Below are positions 34,556-45,777 of a stretch of 64,000 nt of DNA, one piece after another. The notes below the pieces were generated by a model. The model did no database searches. It was given only the letters and a program-made list of their open reading frames with translations, and had not been told where the DNA came from. Within the stretch, counting starts at the first letter, position 1. Every line of letters begins with the position of its first letter. Position numbers and translations under genes: made by a program. Source of the stretch: Acholoe squamosa (Eukaryota; Annelida; Polychaeta; Phyllodocida; Polynoidae); assembly GCA_949317995.1 (NCBI GenBank), contig OX439038.1:2436001-2500000 (forward strand). The letters run 5' to 3'.

Positions 34556-35103
34556 TTGTCATGAAGGGAGCTGTTGTAATGACTACCCCCTCGTGTAAAG
34601 TAGGAGCTGTTGTAATGACTACTCTTACTGGACACTAAGTATGTTGCCTAATCTTGGTAATCTAGTAATGTTTGTCATATGGTTATCGTGTGCTGCAATG
34701 TCATTGTTTGTGGGAGCTGTTTTAACGACTACACCCATTGACAATCTTTACTGCTTATTTGCCGGAGTCACTTAATAACTACATACTTCAAATCTTGCAT
34801 TGTCTTACTCTCGTACTCTATACTTAATGTAATACGTTAATGAAGCATGTGTTTGAGCCCGCTTAAACCCCTTTATCCGCTGTGTCACTGTTGTGTGACC
34901 ATTAAGTCCTATGGTAGTCTTGTATTTTTCATGTACATGATACATATTTTCTTTACTTGTTTGACCTCATTTCATCATGTACATTCATATATGTCATAAT
35001 GTGAAAATAACTGGATTTGAAACAGATGAATTGGATGAGGAATCACCTTTATTGTCATTATCCACTTTTGTTAAATTGTGTCGGACAATAAAATTAATTT
35101 TCA
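34556..35103 (+). mobile_element. ~550-bp insert within the YR-2 recombinase region
   Basis: It interrupts YR-2 between sequences that correspond to neighbouring parts of YR-1. It carries three or four copies of GGAGCTGTTGTAATGACTAC (34570-34760) and ends with AATAAAATTAATTTTC then an A-run (35088-35113), which suggests a retroposed short element with its tail on the plus strand. Boundaries are approximate and the family is unknown. Confidence 0.45.
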
Positions 35104-35749
35104 AACCTCAAAAAAATTAATGAATTTGTATGAGACAGGAAACTCCCACTGTCCCAACCTGTGGCGGAGCAGAGGCACCTTTTTACTGGCACCAACAAAC
35201 AATTTAGTGATAAATTTCTTTAGGCAAAAGGGGGAGCCTGGAATATCCTGAAGGTACAAGGTAAAATGTGATTTACCAAATTGATCAGTTTTGGATGATG
35301 GAATCATAATACTAACACTATTTGAATTGACCTGGATATCCCCAACAACCATCTGGTGGCAGGTCTCTGACACATGGTATACCCGGAGCAGCCCACGGAA
35401 GCAGATCATGGCTGCAACCCAAAAATTAACATCATCTGTAACATTCATATCTAACAGTTTGTACATATTCAACATGTCATGCGCTGTGAGAGGATATTTC
35501 TCTATTTTATATTTACCAAACCGTCTTTCAATGCCATTCAGTGTTTGCTTCAATATAAAACTATCACAGTGATAGGGATAACCACACATTTTTGTGAGTA
35601 CCACACCGCTGAAAGGTAGTTCCGAACAGAGGAAGGACAAATTTCCTTAGCCAATGAGGTCGCATACATAGAGGCTCTACGTGCTGAGCAAGGGAAAGGT
35701 TTTCATTTAAATTTTTTACAGAATTTCTTGTACCTCCTTAATTGGCATC

Positions 35750-36287
35750 TGTTACTTCGGGTTATATGTGTAATTTTTCGTATCGACTTATATGTTGGGT
35801 CGCTCGTTGGCTCGCTTATCACTAAAGACACCAACACAACACGAGCGATTCGGGTTGGGCAAAGCCCCGGATACCCCTACCTCTCGGGTAGGACTTTATT
35901 CAGCTCTGTTCACAATCTGTAGTAACACGTCTTGACTGGACTACGTCCAGTCCCCTTCTCCGGCTCGTCCGGCTTCTTAGTAGAAGCTGGACGGGAGGCA
36001 TGGTGCTGCCCCCTCTTGTACCAGCCGGGTATCGCAAAGCGACACCTAGTTGGCATAGAAGGAACAAGCACCACACGAACACGTCTCTCGGATGAACCGC
36101 ACTAATATATACAACGATGCCGGCCCCTACATAGTATTTTGCTGCTAACTAGCAGCAGGCGGACTAACTATGGCCGGTCGTTCTGGGATCAGTATCTCAC
36201 GATCATGACGCACATGCTTGTACCTCAATCAGAGTTCAACTAAAGTCTATCTACTACCTAATTGACATGTGTTCATCTATCACTTCA
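35750..36287 (+). repeat. 5' LTR of Gypsy-3 with a GC-rich insert
   Basis: Starts TGTTAC next to GCATC and ends CTATCACTTCA. Compared with the 161-bp 3' LTR, about 370 bp of foreign GC-rich sequence lie after the first six bases (about 35756-36127). On the minus strand that sequence has an AATAAA near 35895 and could be a solo LTR of another element; its family is unknown. Confidence 0.7.
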
Positions 36288-39200
36288 TGGTGGCTAGCGG
36301 TAAAGGATATCTGAAGACAATTGTGTGCCACATACTAACATTGTGGGACACCAGATATTGTGAGTAGAGCAACTTTCACTTTCCACACATTTTGTTCCTG
36401 GCCCTAGGATTGTTCTAGACTACACTAGTTCTAGATCTACACTTCATCCAATGCTTTACCTAGCTCCAGTGCCCAATACACAAACTAGTGAATAAAAATG
36501 GCTACCAAATACCCTTCTATGAATTGGGATGCTGCTGACATAGCAGAGACATTCAAACTGTTTAAGCAGAGGTTACTCTTGGTTTGTGAGGACAATGAGG
36601 TTATTGATGCTGCAAAAATGGCCAGGAAAATAAAGATAAAGGTCGGGGAAGAAGGTTTGCGCCAGATTAACCCATCCGGTCTAAATGCCGCAGATTCTAA
36701 GAAACCAGAGAAATTGTGGGAGCTCTTCGAAAAACAGTTGATGGTTGCCATGAATTTCCGTATTGAGTGTTTGAGCCTCATACAGTACAGGCAGATGACC
36801 ACAGATATTACCAACACCAGCACCACCACTGTGGACCACATTTCCAAACGTAAACCCTGTGGGAATTGCGGATCGCAGTTCAAGAGCAATAAGGACAGGA
36901 CCCAAGCCCCAAAGACAGTCATCAAATACCAATAAGAATAAGAAAAAGGTGCAGTAACTGCACATGAAGATGACTCATCCGATACATCTGATGCAAGTGA
37001 CACAGGCGAATATATTGAAAGTTTCTATTGCATTAAAATGTCTGACAAATGCTTTGATACCATATCCCGCAATGAAGCATTTACGACTATCAAGGTAAAG
37101 TGTCCTGGCATAGATGACACCAAGGGCCTCAGGCTTAAATTGGACATCGGAGCTCAGGGCAATGCATTACCAATACATGCCTTCTGGCAGATATATGGTG
37201 ATGTTGACCCTTCAACAGTACTATCACCAGTTGGGCAGACCCGGCTCATGGCATATACTGGAGACGCCATCAAGTGTATCAGCAAGCTATCTCTACAGTG
37301 CAAGTATGCCAAGTCAGAGTGGGTGAAAGCCACCTTCTATGTTGTTAATGTGCCTGGACCTATTGTTTTAGGCCTACCTATGTGCGAGGCACTCAACTTG
37401 GTCACAATCAACTGTCATGTGGAGACTATAGTAGCTTAGCCAGGATAGAGTGTTGGCTCCCTTCAGGACCTCAAGAAGTCATATCCTAAACAGTTTGACC
37501 ATATCGGGAAGTTCAAAGACCCAGCAAGGATCCTACTTAAGCCAGATGCCCAGCCATATATTGATCGCCCCAGGAAATGTAACATAAACCTTCTCCCTAA
37601 AATAAAGGCTGAACTTGGCAGTATGGAGAAGATGGGAGTGATCAGGATAGTAAAGGAGGACATGGACTGGTGTTCAAGCCTAGTATATAGTTCAAAGAAG
37701 GATGGAAGCTTAAGGTGATGCCTAGACCCGAAACACTTAAATAATGCAGTAAAAAGGTGTCCTCAGGAGACCCCTACATTAGAAAAGATCAATCCTATTT
37801 CTCAAGGGTCAAGTACTTTAGCAAACTGGATGCGAAGGCCGGATATTGGAGTGTCCCACTTAAAGAAGAAAGCAGTCAGTTATTAACAACATTTTGGACA
37901 CCCTTCGGGAGGTACTGTTTTCAACGTTTGCTATTTGGCTTGAACGCTAGACAAGAAGTGTTCTAGCAGCGTATGGACAAGATTTTGGAGGACCTAGAAG
38001 GGTGCGTTGGCATCGCCAACAATGTATATGTCTTTGGCTCCACTGAGGCGGAACACGAGGCCAGGATCTTAAAACAACTGGAGGCTGCTAAGGAACACGG
38101 TCTCATATTCAACTCGGAAAAGTGTGCCATAAAGAAGCGGGCAATATCGTTCTTCGGCAATGTATACAGCAAGGACGGCATATGACCTGACCCTGCCAAA
38201 GTAAAGGACATCCATGAGATGCCAGTACCACAGTACGCTTCCTTGGACTTCTTACATATATGGGAGCATTTATTCCTAATCTCAGTACACAGGCAGCTAT
38301 ACTACGAGATCTTATCAAGAAAGACGTCCCATTTGAGTGGTCGGAGGACCATCAGCATGCATTCAAGAAGCTTAAGGGTGCTATATCCTAACAAGCAGTA
38401 GTGGCATTTTATGACTCAACCAAACCTATAACACTTGAGGTAGATCCTTCACAAAAGGGCCTTGTGCTGCACTGATCCAGGAGGGCAAGCTGATAGCCTT
38501 TGCCTCCAAGTCCCTCACCAAAACACAGTCTAACTATAGTAACATTGAATGCAAAACACTAGCCCTAGTACATGGTGTTGAAATGTTCCACACATACCTG
38601 TATAGGAGATCGTTCCACATTGTATCGGACCATAAGCCCCTGGAGATGATCTGTAAGAAGCCTATTGTATCAGCACCTCCTCGGCTCCAGAGGATGCTAC
38701 TAAGGATCCAAGGCTACGACTACAGTGCGACATACCGACCAGGGGAAGAGATGGTCCTATCAGACATGCTATCACGCCTCCCAAATCTCAATAACATGTC
38801 GGAAGTCAAACTAGATATACGTGTCGATGGAGTTTCAATTGATCTCATTAGCTTCAGTACCGACAAACAGGCACAACTCCGAAGGGAGACCCAGCAGTGC
38901 CCTGTCCTGAACGCTCTAGCAGAGGTCGTATATCGTGGATGGCCATCAAAGATATCTGATTTACCGACTGACCTCCATATATTCTGGTCATTCAGAGATG
39001 TGATTGGCCTTGATGATGGGATCCTGTTCAAAGGAAAGCAGGTCATCGTTCCAGAAACAATGCGGAAGGACATTCTATAGCAACTCCACCGTGCTCATCT
39101 AGACATAGAAAAGACAAGGTTGCTAGCCTGAGACACAGTCTACTGGCCAAGGATCAATGCCGACATTGAGAAAACGGTCCGGGGTAGTATTGCATGCCAA

Positions 39201-40517
39201 GAGGATCAAGACGCTTATCGAAAGGAACCAATGTTGCCAAGTGAAACCCCTGCCCATGCATGGCAAATTATCAGGACAGATTTATTTGAGATAAAAGGAC
39301 ATCAATTTATCCTTATTTCAGATTATTACTCGAAATTTCCGATTGTCAAAGAATTACAACCTCCAGTGACTTCTGAGGTTGTCAAAGATGTAATGGAGGA
39401 GGCCTGCTGCATCTTTGGAAGACCAGATGAGGTCAGGTCAGATAACGGCCCACAATATGCTAGTGAGACCTTTAAAGAGTTTTGCCAGTGATGGGGATTA
39501 AAGCATACAACATCTTCCCCACTCTACGCCCAGTCCAATGGGTATATTGAGCATCAAGTATGCTATGTAAAGCCAGTCATCAAAAAGTGTATCAAGTCAA
39601 AAGGAAGTATCCAGGAAGCTGTGCTGATGCTACAGGCTACCCCAGTTGAAAGCCGGTTGCCATCACCGGCTGAGATGTTGCTGGGAAGGCAGGTAGCTAC
39701 TATGTTACCCGCACATCAGGCTGATATTGACCAAGACATCAAACATAGGCTGGAAGAGAGGCGAGAAAAGGCCAAAGAGCAATACGAGCAGACAGTACAG
39801 AGTCAACCTCTGCCACCCTTATACCCAGGGCAGGACATTTACATCCAAAAAAAAGGCCTCCAAGACATGGATGCCAGGGACAGTCATGGAAAAGAGGGCT
39901 GAGCCCCACTCATACATGGTTGACACACCAAGTGACAGTATACTGCAGCGCAACAGAAGTCATCTCCATGAAGGTGTGCATGCCCAAAAGACGCCACCTC
40001 TACAGCAAATGTGTCCCAATGGTGAAAAGGGGGAGAATGTCACTAGAAAAGAGACTAGGCCCAGAACTGATAAACTGGCACAACTCACACCACAGACAGC
40101 TCCACTGGCACAACTGACACCACAGAAAGCCCCGGAAAGTCCTACAAGTGTAGTCTGCACTAGAAAACACCAGAACGATATCAGGACTAGTCAGTCAGGG
40201 CCACCTCCCAGCCAGAGGCCAGAATAAAGCCTCCAGATGGAGGAAAACAAGGGCAGTCTACCCTATGTTTTCTAGAGTAGATTAAGGTCATTATATTAAA
40301 GTATATCATCTTTCAGTTCACTTATATTAAGAGACTTGTTGAAACTCATACATATAGACATATGACAATACGCCAGGTTAAAGGTTGATTTACAAAAAGA
40401 CTCACATGTTACCATAATATATAAACAGTTGTGACTATCATAAAAGAGCTTTATTACAAGTCCTTATAGCTATGAACTCCAAATATCGTTCTGATATTTA
40501 TCTGAGAAAAAGGGGGA

Positions 40518-40678
40518 TGTTGTAGTATTGTGCTGCCGATTAGCGGCAGGTGGACTAGCTATGGCCGGTCGTACTGGAATTGGTATATCACGATCATGAC
40601 GCACATGCTTGTACCTCAATCAGAGTTCAACTAAAGTCTATCTACTACCAAATTGACATGTGTTCATCTATCACTTCA
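40518..40678 (+). repeat. 3' LTR of Gypsy-3
   Basis: 161 bp, from TGTTGTAGTATTGTGCTGCC to CTATCACTTCA, preceded by a polypurine tract and followed by the target duplication GCATC. Confidence 0.85.
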
Positions 40679-41611
40679 GCATCTACGGGCCTTCCTCGTG
40701 CTGTGGGAAATTCCCACCTCAGCCAGGGCCTCTTGCTGCGCATCTCCCCAGACTATCACTGAAAGTCACACCAAAGTCAATTAAGGTTGATCTATCTTAT
40801 CAACATAACCTTTATAAGCCAGACAAGATTGATGGTCAGCAAGTGTATTATCCTCTGATCTGATATAGGTAGCATATAATTCAATATTATTAATGAAGCA
40901 TAACCAATAGAACTCACTTATCCAAGACATGCCAACTTGTTCTTGCTTCTACCGGTATTAATCATCATGAGCACCTGCATATTATCAGTGATTACATGGA
41001 TTACATGGACTTACGGTATTCAGCTGACCATCTATGGAGGCCCTCCAACACAGGCCACAGCTCGTACACATTGATGTTGGCATCATGAACCTCAATATCA
41101 TCCATGGTGGGCGGACACTCTAAATGAGCAGCATTCTCAAAATCTTTTCCACAAGCATTCAAGAAGCCGTAAAAATAATCATCACCCATCCATGTGCCAA
41201 AACCCCTTTTTGATGCATTGGAAACCATAGGCAGTTCATGGAAACCTTTCCTTGTAAGGCTTCTACAATTGAAAATTTCGCAAAAATTTAACCACCATTT
41301 TACGTCCTTCCTGGTTTCTTCACTCATGAGGCCTCCAATTTTTCGCAATCATTTTTTGGATGTCCACTTTTGGGAAAGGCATTCCAACTTCAACAATTTA
41401 TTTGTAGGTAACGTTAGCTCCATGGCAGTGGAGTCAATTTTTATACCGAGGAAATTAGCGACCCTACTAGGTGCAGTAACCTTAGAGAATGAGACTTTCA
41501 GACCTAGGAATTCCATAACTTCTATTAATAGGTTTCTATGGTGCAAGCATTCCCGTTCTGAACTAGCCACAATGATAAAATCGTCCGATAATTTGCAATC
41601 TTCTCTACGCC

Positions 41612-41698
41612 GTCATCCTGATGACCTGAGTTGTCAGTATGACAATACTGACAGTACAGAGTCGTCATACTGACAACTTAGGTCCTCAGGATGATGAC
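41612..41698. repeat. Hairpin/palindromic mini-element at the right end of YR-2
   Basis: GTCATCCTGATGACCTGAGT followed by TGTCAGTATGAC pairs with GTCATACTGACAACTTAGGT followed by CCTCAGGATGATGAC around a ~20-nt loop. Just after it are CCTAAAGTTGTAGTTTTAGG (hairpin) and GTCAACTTGAGTTGAC (perfect palindrome), up to about 41760. A related GACGACTTTAGGTCCTCAGG lies at 57722-57741. It cuts off YR-2. Confidence 0.7.
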
Positions 41699-41764
41699 CT
41701 AAACTCGTCATTTTGACTACCTAAAGTTGTAGTTTTAGGTATCGTCAACTTGAGTTGACTAGTT

Positions 41765-43915
41765 TCTGGATCTTCCATGTTTTCAGTGTAGTGCTCCAAG
41801 GCCACGGGATGTAGGCAGTCCTCCTGCCAATTCTGCCTCTTTCACTGTAGGAACTGGGCCTGTACACAGCACTAAACCTACACAGTTAAAAGAAATCCCT
41901 TAAAATACATTAAATCACTGGCAATGGCAGATGCCCTGCCCCTGAACTCCCCATTTCAACTGACACCATCCCAGTTACGGGAAATGAAAAATACCCCCTA
42001 TTCACTGATTTTGGAGTTATAAATAGACGTACGACAACTCCAATCTAGTTTGGGCGAATATTTTATTGGACCTGGCCAATAAACATACATAACCAGGCCT
42101 AAGTAACACAAGAAGAAAGAAAAAAAAATCTCCAATGTGAGACCAGTGGTCCTTCCTGGGGCTAGGCAATATGGCCGACTACAAAGGCCACCAGTGAAGG
42201 AACATCAAAAATACTCTATAGAGATTGGTTAAGTAATTTTTTCTCAGTTAGGGTGAATCACCAGAAACGTTTACAGAGTTTCCATACAAAATTTAGGCAA
42301 ATTTATTGCCGTGTAGAGAAAAACACTCATACAGTCCTATACATGTCCATTCTCAACAGTACTGGGTGGGTGGCGACCACTCAGTCATGCCTCAACAGTG
42401 TTGGCAGGGCAGGGTAGGGTATGTAGCTTAGTCAATGACCAAAGGCAAATTTGGTGGTCAGTGGTCACAGCTTTTGGACCCTTGTATAACAGGAATGTAC
42501 CGGGGCAAAATTGTTAATTTTTCAGACATAAATTATTTAATATCTCAGGTTCTAAAAAAGATAAAAAGAAAATTCCAAGATTTAGACTCTGTTTGGCAGG
42601 CTCTATGGGTTGCAGAACACCAATTGACGGGAGGTGGCAGCAGGAGACACTTTGTAGGTCCGCACTAAAGGGTGTTGTACAATGATTATTGGTCTAAAAT
42701 CTGACAGTGGGTAGGCAAACCAGGCATCAAATTAATCCTTAGGATGTATATTAATCGATTTGAGTGTTATTTAGGCTGATATTTGAGGGTAAGTTGAGGG
42801 GGGTGCACTCTTTTCAATTACAGAATTTATTGTAATCATTCACTGCAAAACCCCCAAATCTGGGTATGTCCGCACTCTACGGACGATAGCAGAAAAGTTA
42901 ATTACATTGTACCACATCTCATGGCCCTAAATTAATGGGAAAAATGTGTGCCTACATGAAAATAACAGTGGCTAAGCCCAGAAATTCGCACAAATATTTT
43001 ATTTTCGCCCATATGCTATATAAGCCAACAGTGAGAAAATAATTAGTGTCCTGCAGCCTATGGTGTCTACCAGCTGTAGTTCTATAATATACCACCAGAT
43101 GTCACCAGGGTATTGTACTAGGGAGCCCCCTATGATCAACTCTAAGAACCAGTGTGTTGTTTACCAACAAATACCTCTGTCTGTGAGACACAGGTAGCAA
43201 GGATACATTTAGCCAATGTCGGCTTATATTGGGCCAATGTCGGCTTATATTGGGCCAAGCATGGACAAGCATAGCCCAATGCTCCATTGCTGATTGGGAC
43301 ACTGCAGGAGGCCTGTCAAGGTGTATATAGACTGTTAATAATGAATCGCGATAAAGTACGGATGAACAGAGGACGTTCTAGAATAGTCACACAGGGTTAT
43401 GTGTCACAGTGAGTTTATCGACAATACAGAGGTGCAGTACAGTGCAGCACACACCAGGATCAGAGCTAGCTTTTACTGTCAGCACTCTTCATGACCACCA
43501 CTCTATGATATACATACATGGGACCAGGATATGGAGCTTAACCAAGGAATGTCTTCTGTATATAGAACATCAGTGGATGTTGGAGGGTTTTAACACTGAC
43601 AGTGTGTCCCTGTACACTTGGTGTCATATAGACTATCAGTGTGAAAAATTTCTTAAAAATTTTGATACTAATTTTGAGGCCAATTTATGACCTTTGACTT
43701 TGACCTTGTTCTAACCTCTATGTGGTCTCAACCAGTCCAGATTTGAAATTTATGCTATGAACTTACTTGGACCTGTTTGCCATATTTTCTCAAGCTCTTA
43801 ACACCAGCACTGCTTTAAATATTCACATTTGAGAGATCTGGCTCCCTAACTAGGAATAGATTATAAGTGGATTCTAGACAATGGAGTTGCTGTTCACCTT
43901 GGCAGTGCATACAAT
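41765..43915. other. Non-coding stretch
   Basis: No supported gene. A 24-bp unit TTGGGCCAATGTCGGCTTAT is present twice in tandem at 43210-43260, followed by a short inverted GCATGGACAAGC/GCATAGCCC block. The rest is unremarkable. Confidence 0.4.
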
Positions 43916-43917
43916 TT

Positions 43918-44010
43918 ATCATCAATCCTGCCAACATGCTTGTAGTGCATTTTACTCATGCCCATTACGCTCACGCCCCTCTTTTTTTAAAATGACTTAT
44001 TAACAATAGA
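43918..44010 (+). repeat. Segment copied in inverted orientation at 45684-45776
   Basis: ATCATCAATCCTGCCAACAT through to TTATTAACAATAG reappears reverse-complemented at the junction between the two 1.6-kb duplicated units. It also carries a CCCATTACGCTCACGCCCC block related to the ends of the mini-element at 44079. Confidence 0.85.
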
Positions 44011-44078
44011 TCTTCAAGTTAGGCTGGTTGAAAGAAAGAAAACTTTGATAGTATTTGTCCTGGATGAAGAAATTTGAA

Positions 44079-44269
44079 TGTAATGGGCGTGAGCAAAATG
44101 GACTTGAAAATACTTGAATATGTACCGCACAGTCATGCCTGCAAGTAGACCCTAAGTTTCTGTTCCAGAAAATCCCCTATGACGACCCTAATCTTGGTGG
44201 GAAATAAGATTGAGGGGAGTGTTTTAGTAGGCCTACCAGTGTACTTTTATTTTGCTCACGCCCATTACA
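44079..44269. mobile_element. 191-bp TIR mini-element (also at 45818-46008)
   Basis: Inverted ends TGTAATGGGCGTGAGCAAAA at the left and TTTTGCTCACGCCCATTACA at the right. Interior non-coding; no clear target duplication. The second copy exists only because the whole unit was duplicated. Confidence 0.7.
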
Positions 44270-44729
44270 GCACCTGTATTTGGTTATAGAAATGAACAGG
44301 GGAAAAGGAATGCCAACCTGAGCACTTCCAAACAACATAAAAATATTAGATAGGACCCTCCACTAAGGAATAGATAAAATTATATTGGTCTGTTGCTGTT
44401 TGGCTTGATGGTATAGACCCTGGGATGAGGTGGAAATTGAATAAAAAGGCAATTTTTGGCCATTTTTGAACTTTGGACCACTATATCTAAAAAAATAGCA
44501 GGCCGACATATGTAAACTTGCCCTTCTTTTGAAGCCCAAGGTGTTTTCTTTCAAATGAAATAAGAAGAATGGTTACTTACTTCTTATTTTACAGCCCCTG
44601 TATCCAAAAAAGACCAAAAAAGACCCAGGTGCCCACTTTCGGTGGATTGACCCATATCTCAGTGCACTGCTAGTTGTGAAACATATTATCAAGGTAAATG
44701 TATTAGAGTTTACCTTCTTTAGTCAAACA

Positions 44730-45499
44730 ATAGCCATAATGGTGTGCAAAGGAATCTTTACACGGTGCATATTCTGTGGTGGTTGAGAAAATGAGGAGAG
44801 CAAGAACACTGAGGTTCTTGATAAACAGTTGAACAAGAACAAGAAAAAGGGAATAAATATGGATGGGCAACTGGAAAAGTTGTTATGCACATACCTTAGT
44901 TCAGGGAAATTTTTACAAGAACACTTAGACACTTTTTTTAAATACGGTATTAATATTGACAAATCTATGGAAAGAAAGGAATATACCATCCATCTTAAGG
45001 AGTTCATTTTCAAAGAAAGTGTCCTGAAGGGTGCCATTTTCAGAGAAAGTCCTGTTAACAATATCTGATGGTTGCTCAGGCATGGGGCCTCATGCTCAAT
45101 ATCATTGGCACCTGTATTTGATCGTTACATGAGCAATCCATGTGGTAATGTGATTGACCATCGTACACTTAGAAGTCTACAAGTATACAAACTACCCCTA
45201 TTGGAGATACTTCTCCATGTTGGCGTCAAACATTTGTAGGGGCATGGTATTTACAATTATATGTTCTTGTACCTGTGGGACTCAGACCTCAGTCTTCGGG
45301 TGTAGTGGGGGAATCCGGATGGCAGGTGGCAGCACCTGCCTCTGGGTTCGTATCCATTACTCTAAATAACCCCAAGACACTACAGTGGTATTGCCGTGTG
45401 TGTATCCGTAAGAGTCTTGTGTCTCTCCACCCCTCAGTGATAAGGACCCTCTCTGTGCCACCAGCACTGAAATGCTACATCCTCTGTCATGAACTTTGA
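44730..45499 (+). pseudogene. ASB-like pseudogene D
   Basis: The 5' part (DKQLNKNKKKGINMDGQLEK, then FFKYGINIDKSMERKEY and WLLRHGASCS) matches gene C. A stop follows VNNI, and frame changes occur. The region between VYKLPLLEILLHVGVK and the SOCS box is replaced by about 130 bp of unrelated sequence (45240-45366, with a GGTGGCAGCACC palindrome). The SOCS box is fully readable: BC box TLQWYCRVCI and the end LKCYILCHEL. The N-terminal ankyrin region is absent. Most likely dead. Confidence 0.75.
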
Positions 45500-45649
45500 T
45501 CTGTGGCAAAATGATTACAATGATTATGTAATGGTTTTTAATCTTACGGACCTGGTGGTTCAGCCTTACTATTCGGGAAAGAAGGAGTAAGACAGTGATT
45601 CAAGTGTATGCCAACGGATAGTTTATTAAATACACACTCACGGCTACCC

Positions 45650-45777
45650 TGGGGCCTCATGCTCAATATCATTGGTTTATAGACCTATTGTTAATAAGTC
45701 ATTTTAAAAAAAGAGGGGCGTGAGCGTAATGGGCATGAGTAAAATGCACTACAAGCATGTTGGCAGGATTGATGATA
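45650..45777. repeat. Patchwork junction between the two duplicated units
   Basis: The 26 bp at 45650-45675 copy 45083-45108 (TGGGGCCTCATGCTCAATAT onward) from inside pseudogene D. The 93 bp at 45684-45776 are the inverted copy of 43918-44010. The junction is thus assembled from two nearby templates. Confidence 0.85.

Larger units (their letters stand above)
35750..40678 (+). mobile_element. Gypsy-3, LTR retrotransposon fossil inside YR-2
   Basis: Plus-strand Gypsy element with the 5-bp target duplication GCATC (35745-35749 and 40679-40683). Parts in order: 5' LTR (35750-36287, carrying an internal insert), primer-binding site beginning TGGTGGCTAGCGG at 36288, gag (from 36498), protease, RT, RNase H (SDHKPLEM near 38630), integrase (SDNGPQYASE near 39440), a polypurine tract AAAAAGGGGGA at 40507-40517, and the 3' LTR. 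The two LTRs differ at roughly 14 of 160 positions, so it is an old copy. It is broken, with on the order of ten breaks. It entered YR-2 after that element was in place. Confidence 0.85.
34335..41611 (-). mobile_element. PAT/Ngaro-type element YR-2, old, broken and nested
   Basis: Minus-strand element of the same group as YR-1 but clearly diverged. RT/RNase H sequence lies at 41611-40680 (GLKVSFSKVTAPS, FLGIKIDS, then DDYFYGF and TDNMQVLMMINTGRSKNK). The tyrosine recombinase lies at 35744-34335 (QLRRYKKF, SSKTDQF, HSFRHGG, GSWKSSAVYRYL). A Gypsy element (35750-40678) sits between them inside the recombinase N-terminus, and a ~550-bp insert sits further on. The RT 5' part and gag are missing: the right end stops at a hairpin at 41612. 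Many breaks; a fossil. No terminal repeats found. Confidence 0.8.
44039..45649 (+). repeat. 1.6-kb tandem duplication, left copy
   Basis: Matches 45778-47388 at a constant offset of 1739 bp with no differences in the parts I compared. It contains a mini-element (44079-44269), ASB-like pseudogene D and the first ~120 bp of the Gypsy-2 left LTR (45527-45649). Confidence 0.95.

Noticed and set aside
36485-37003. 172-codon minus-strand frame over Gypsy-3
   Set aside because: It is antisense to the gag region of Gypsy-3 on the plus strand.
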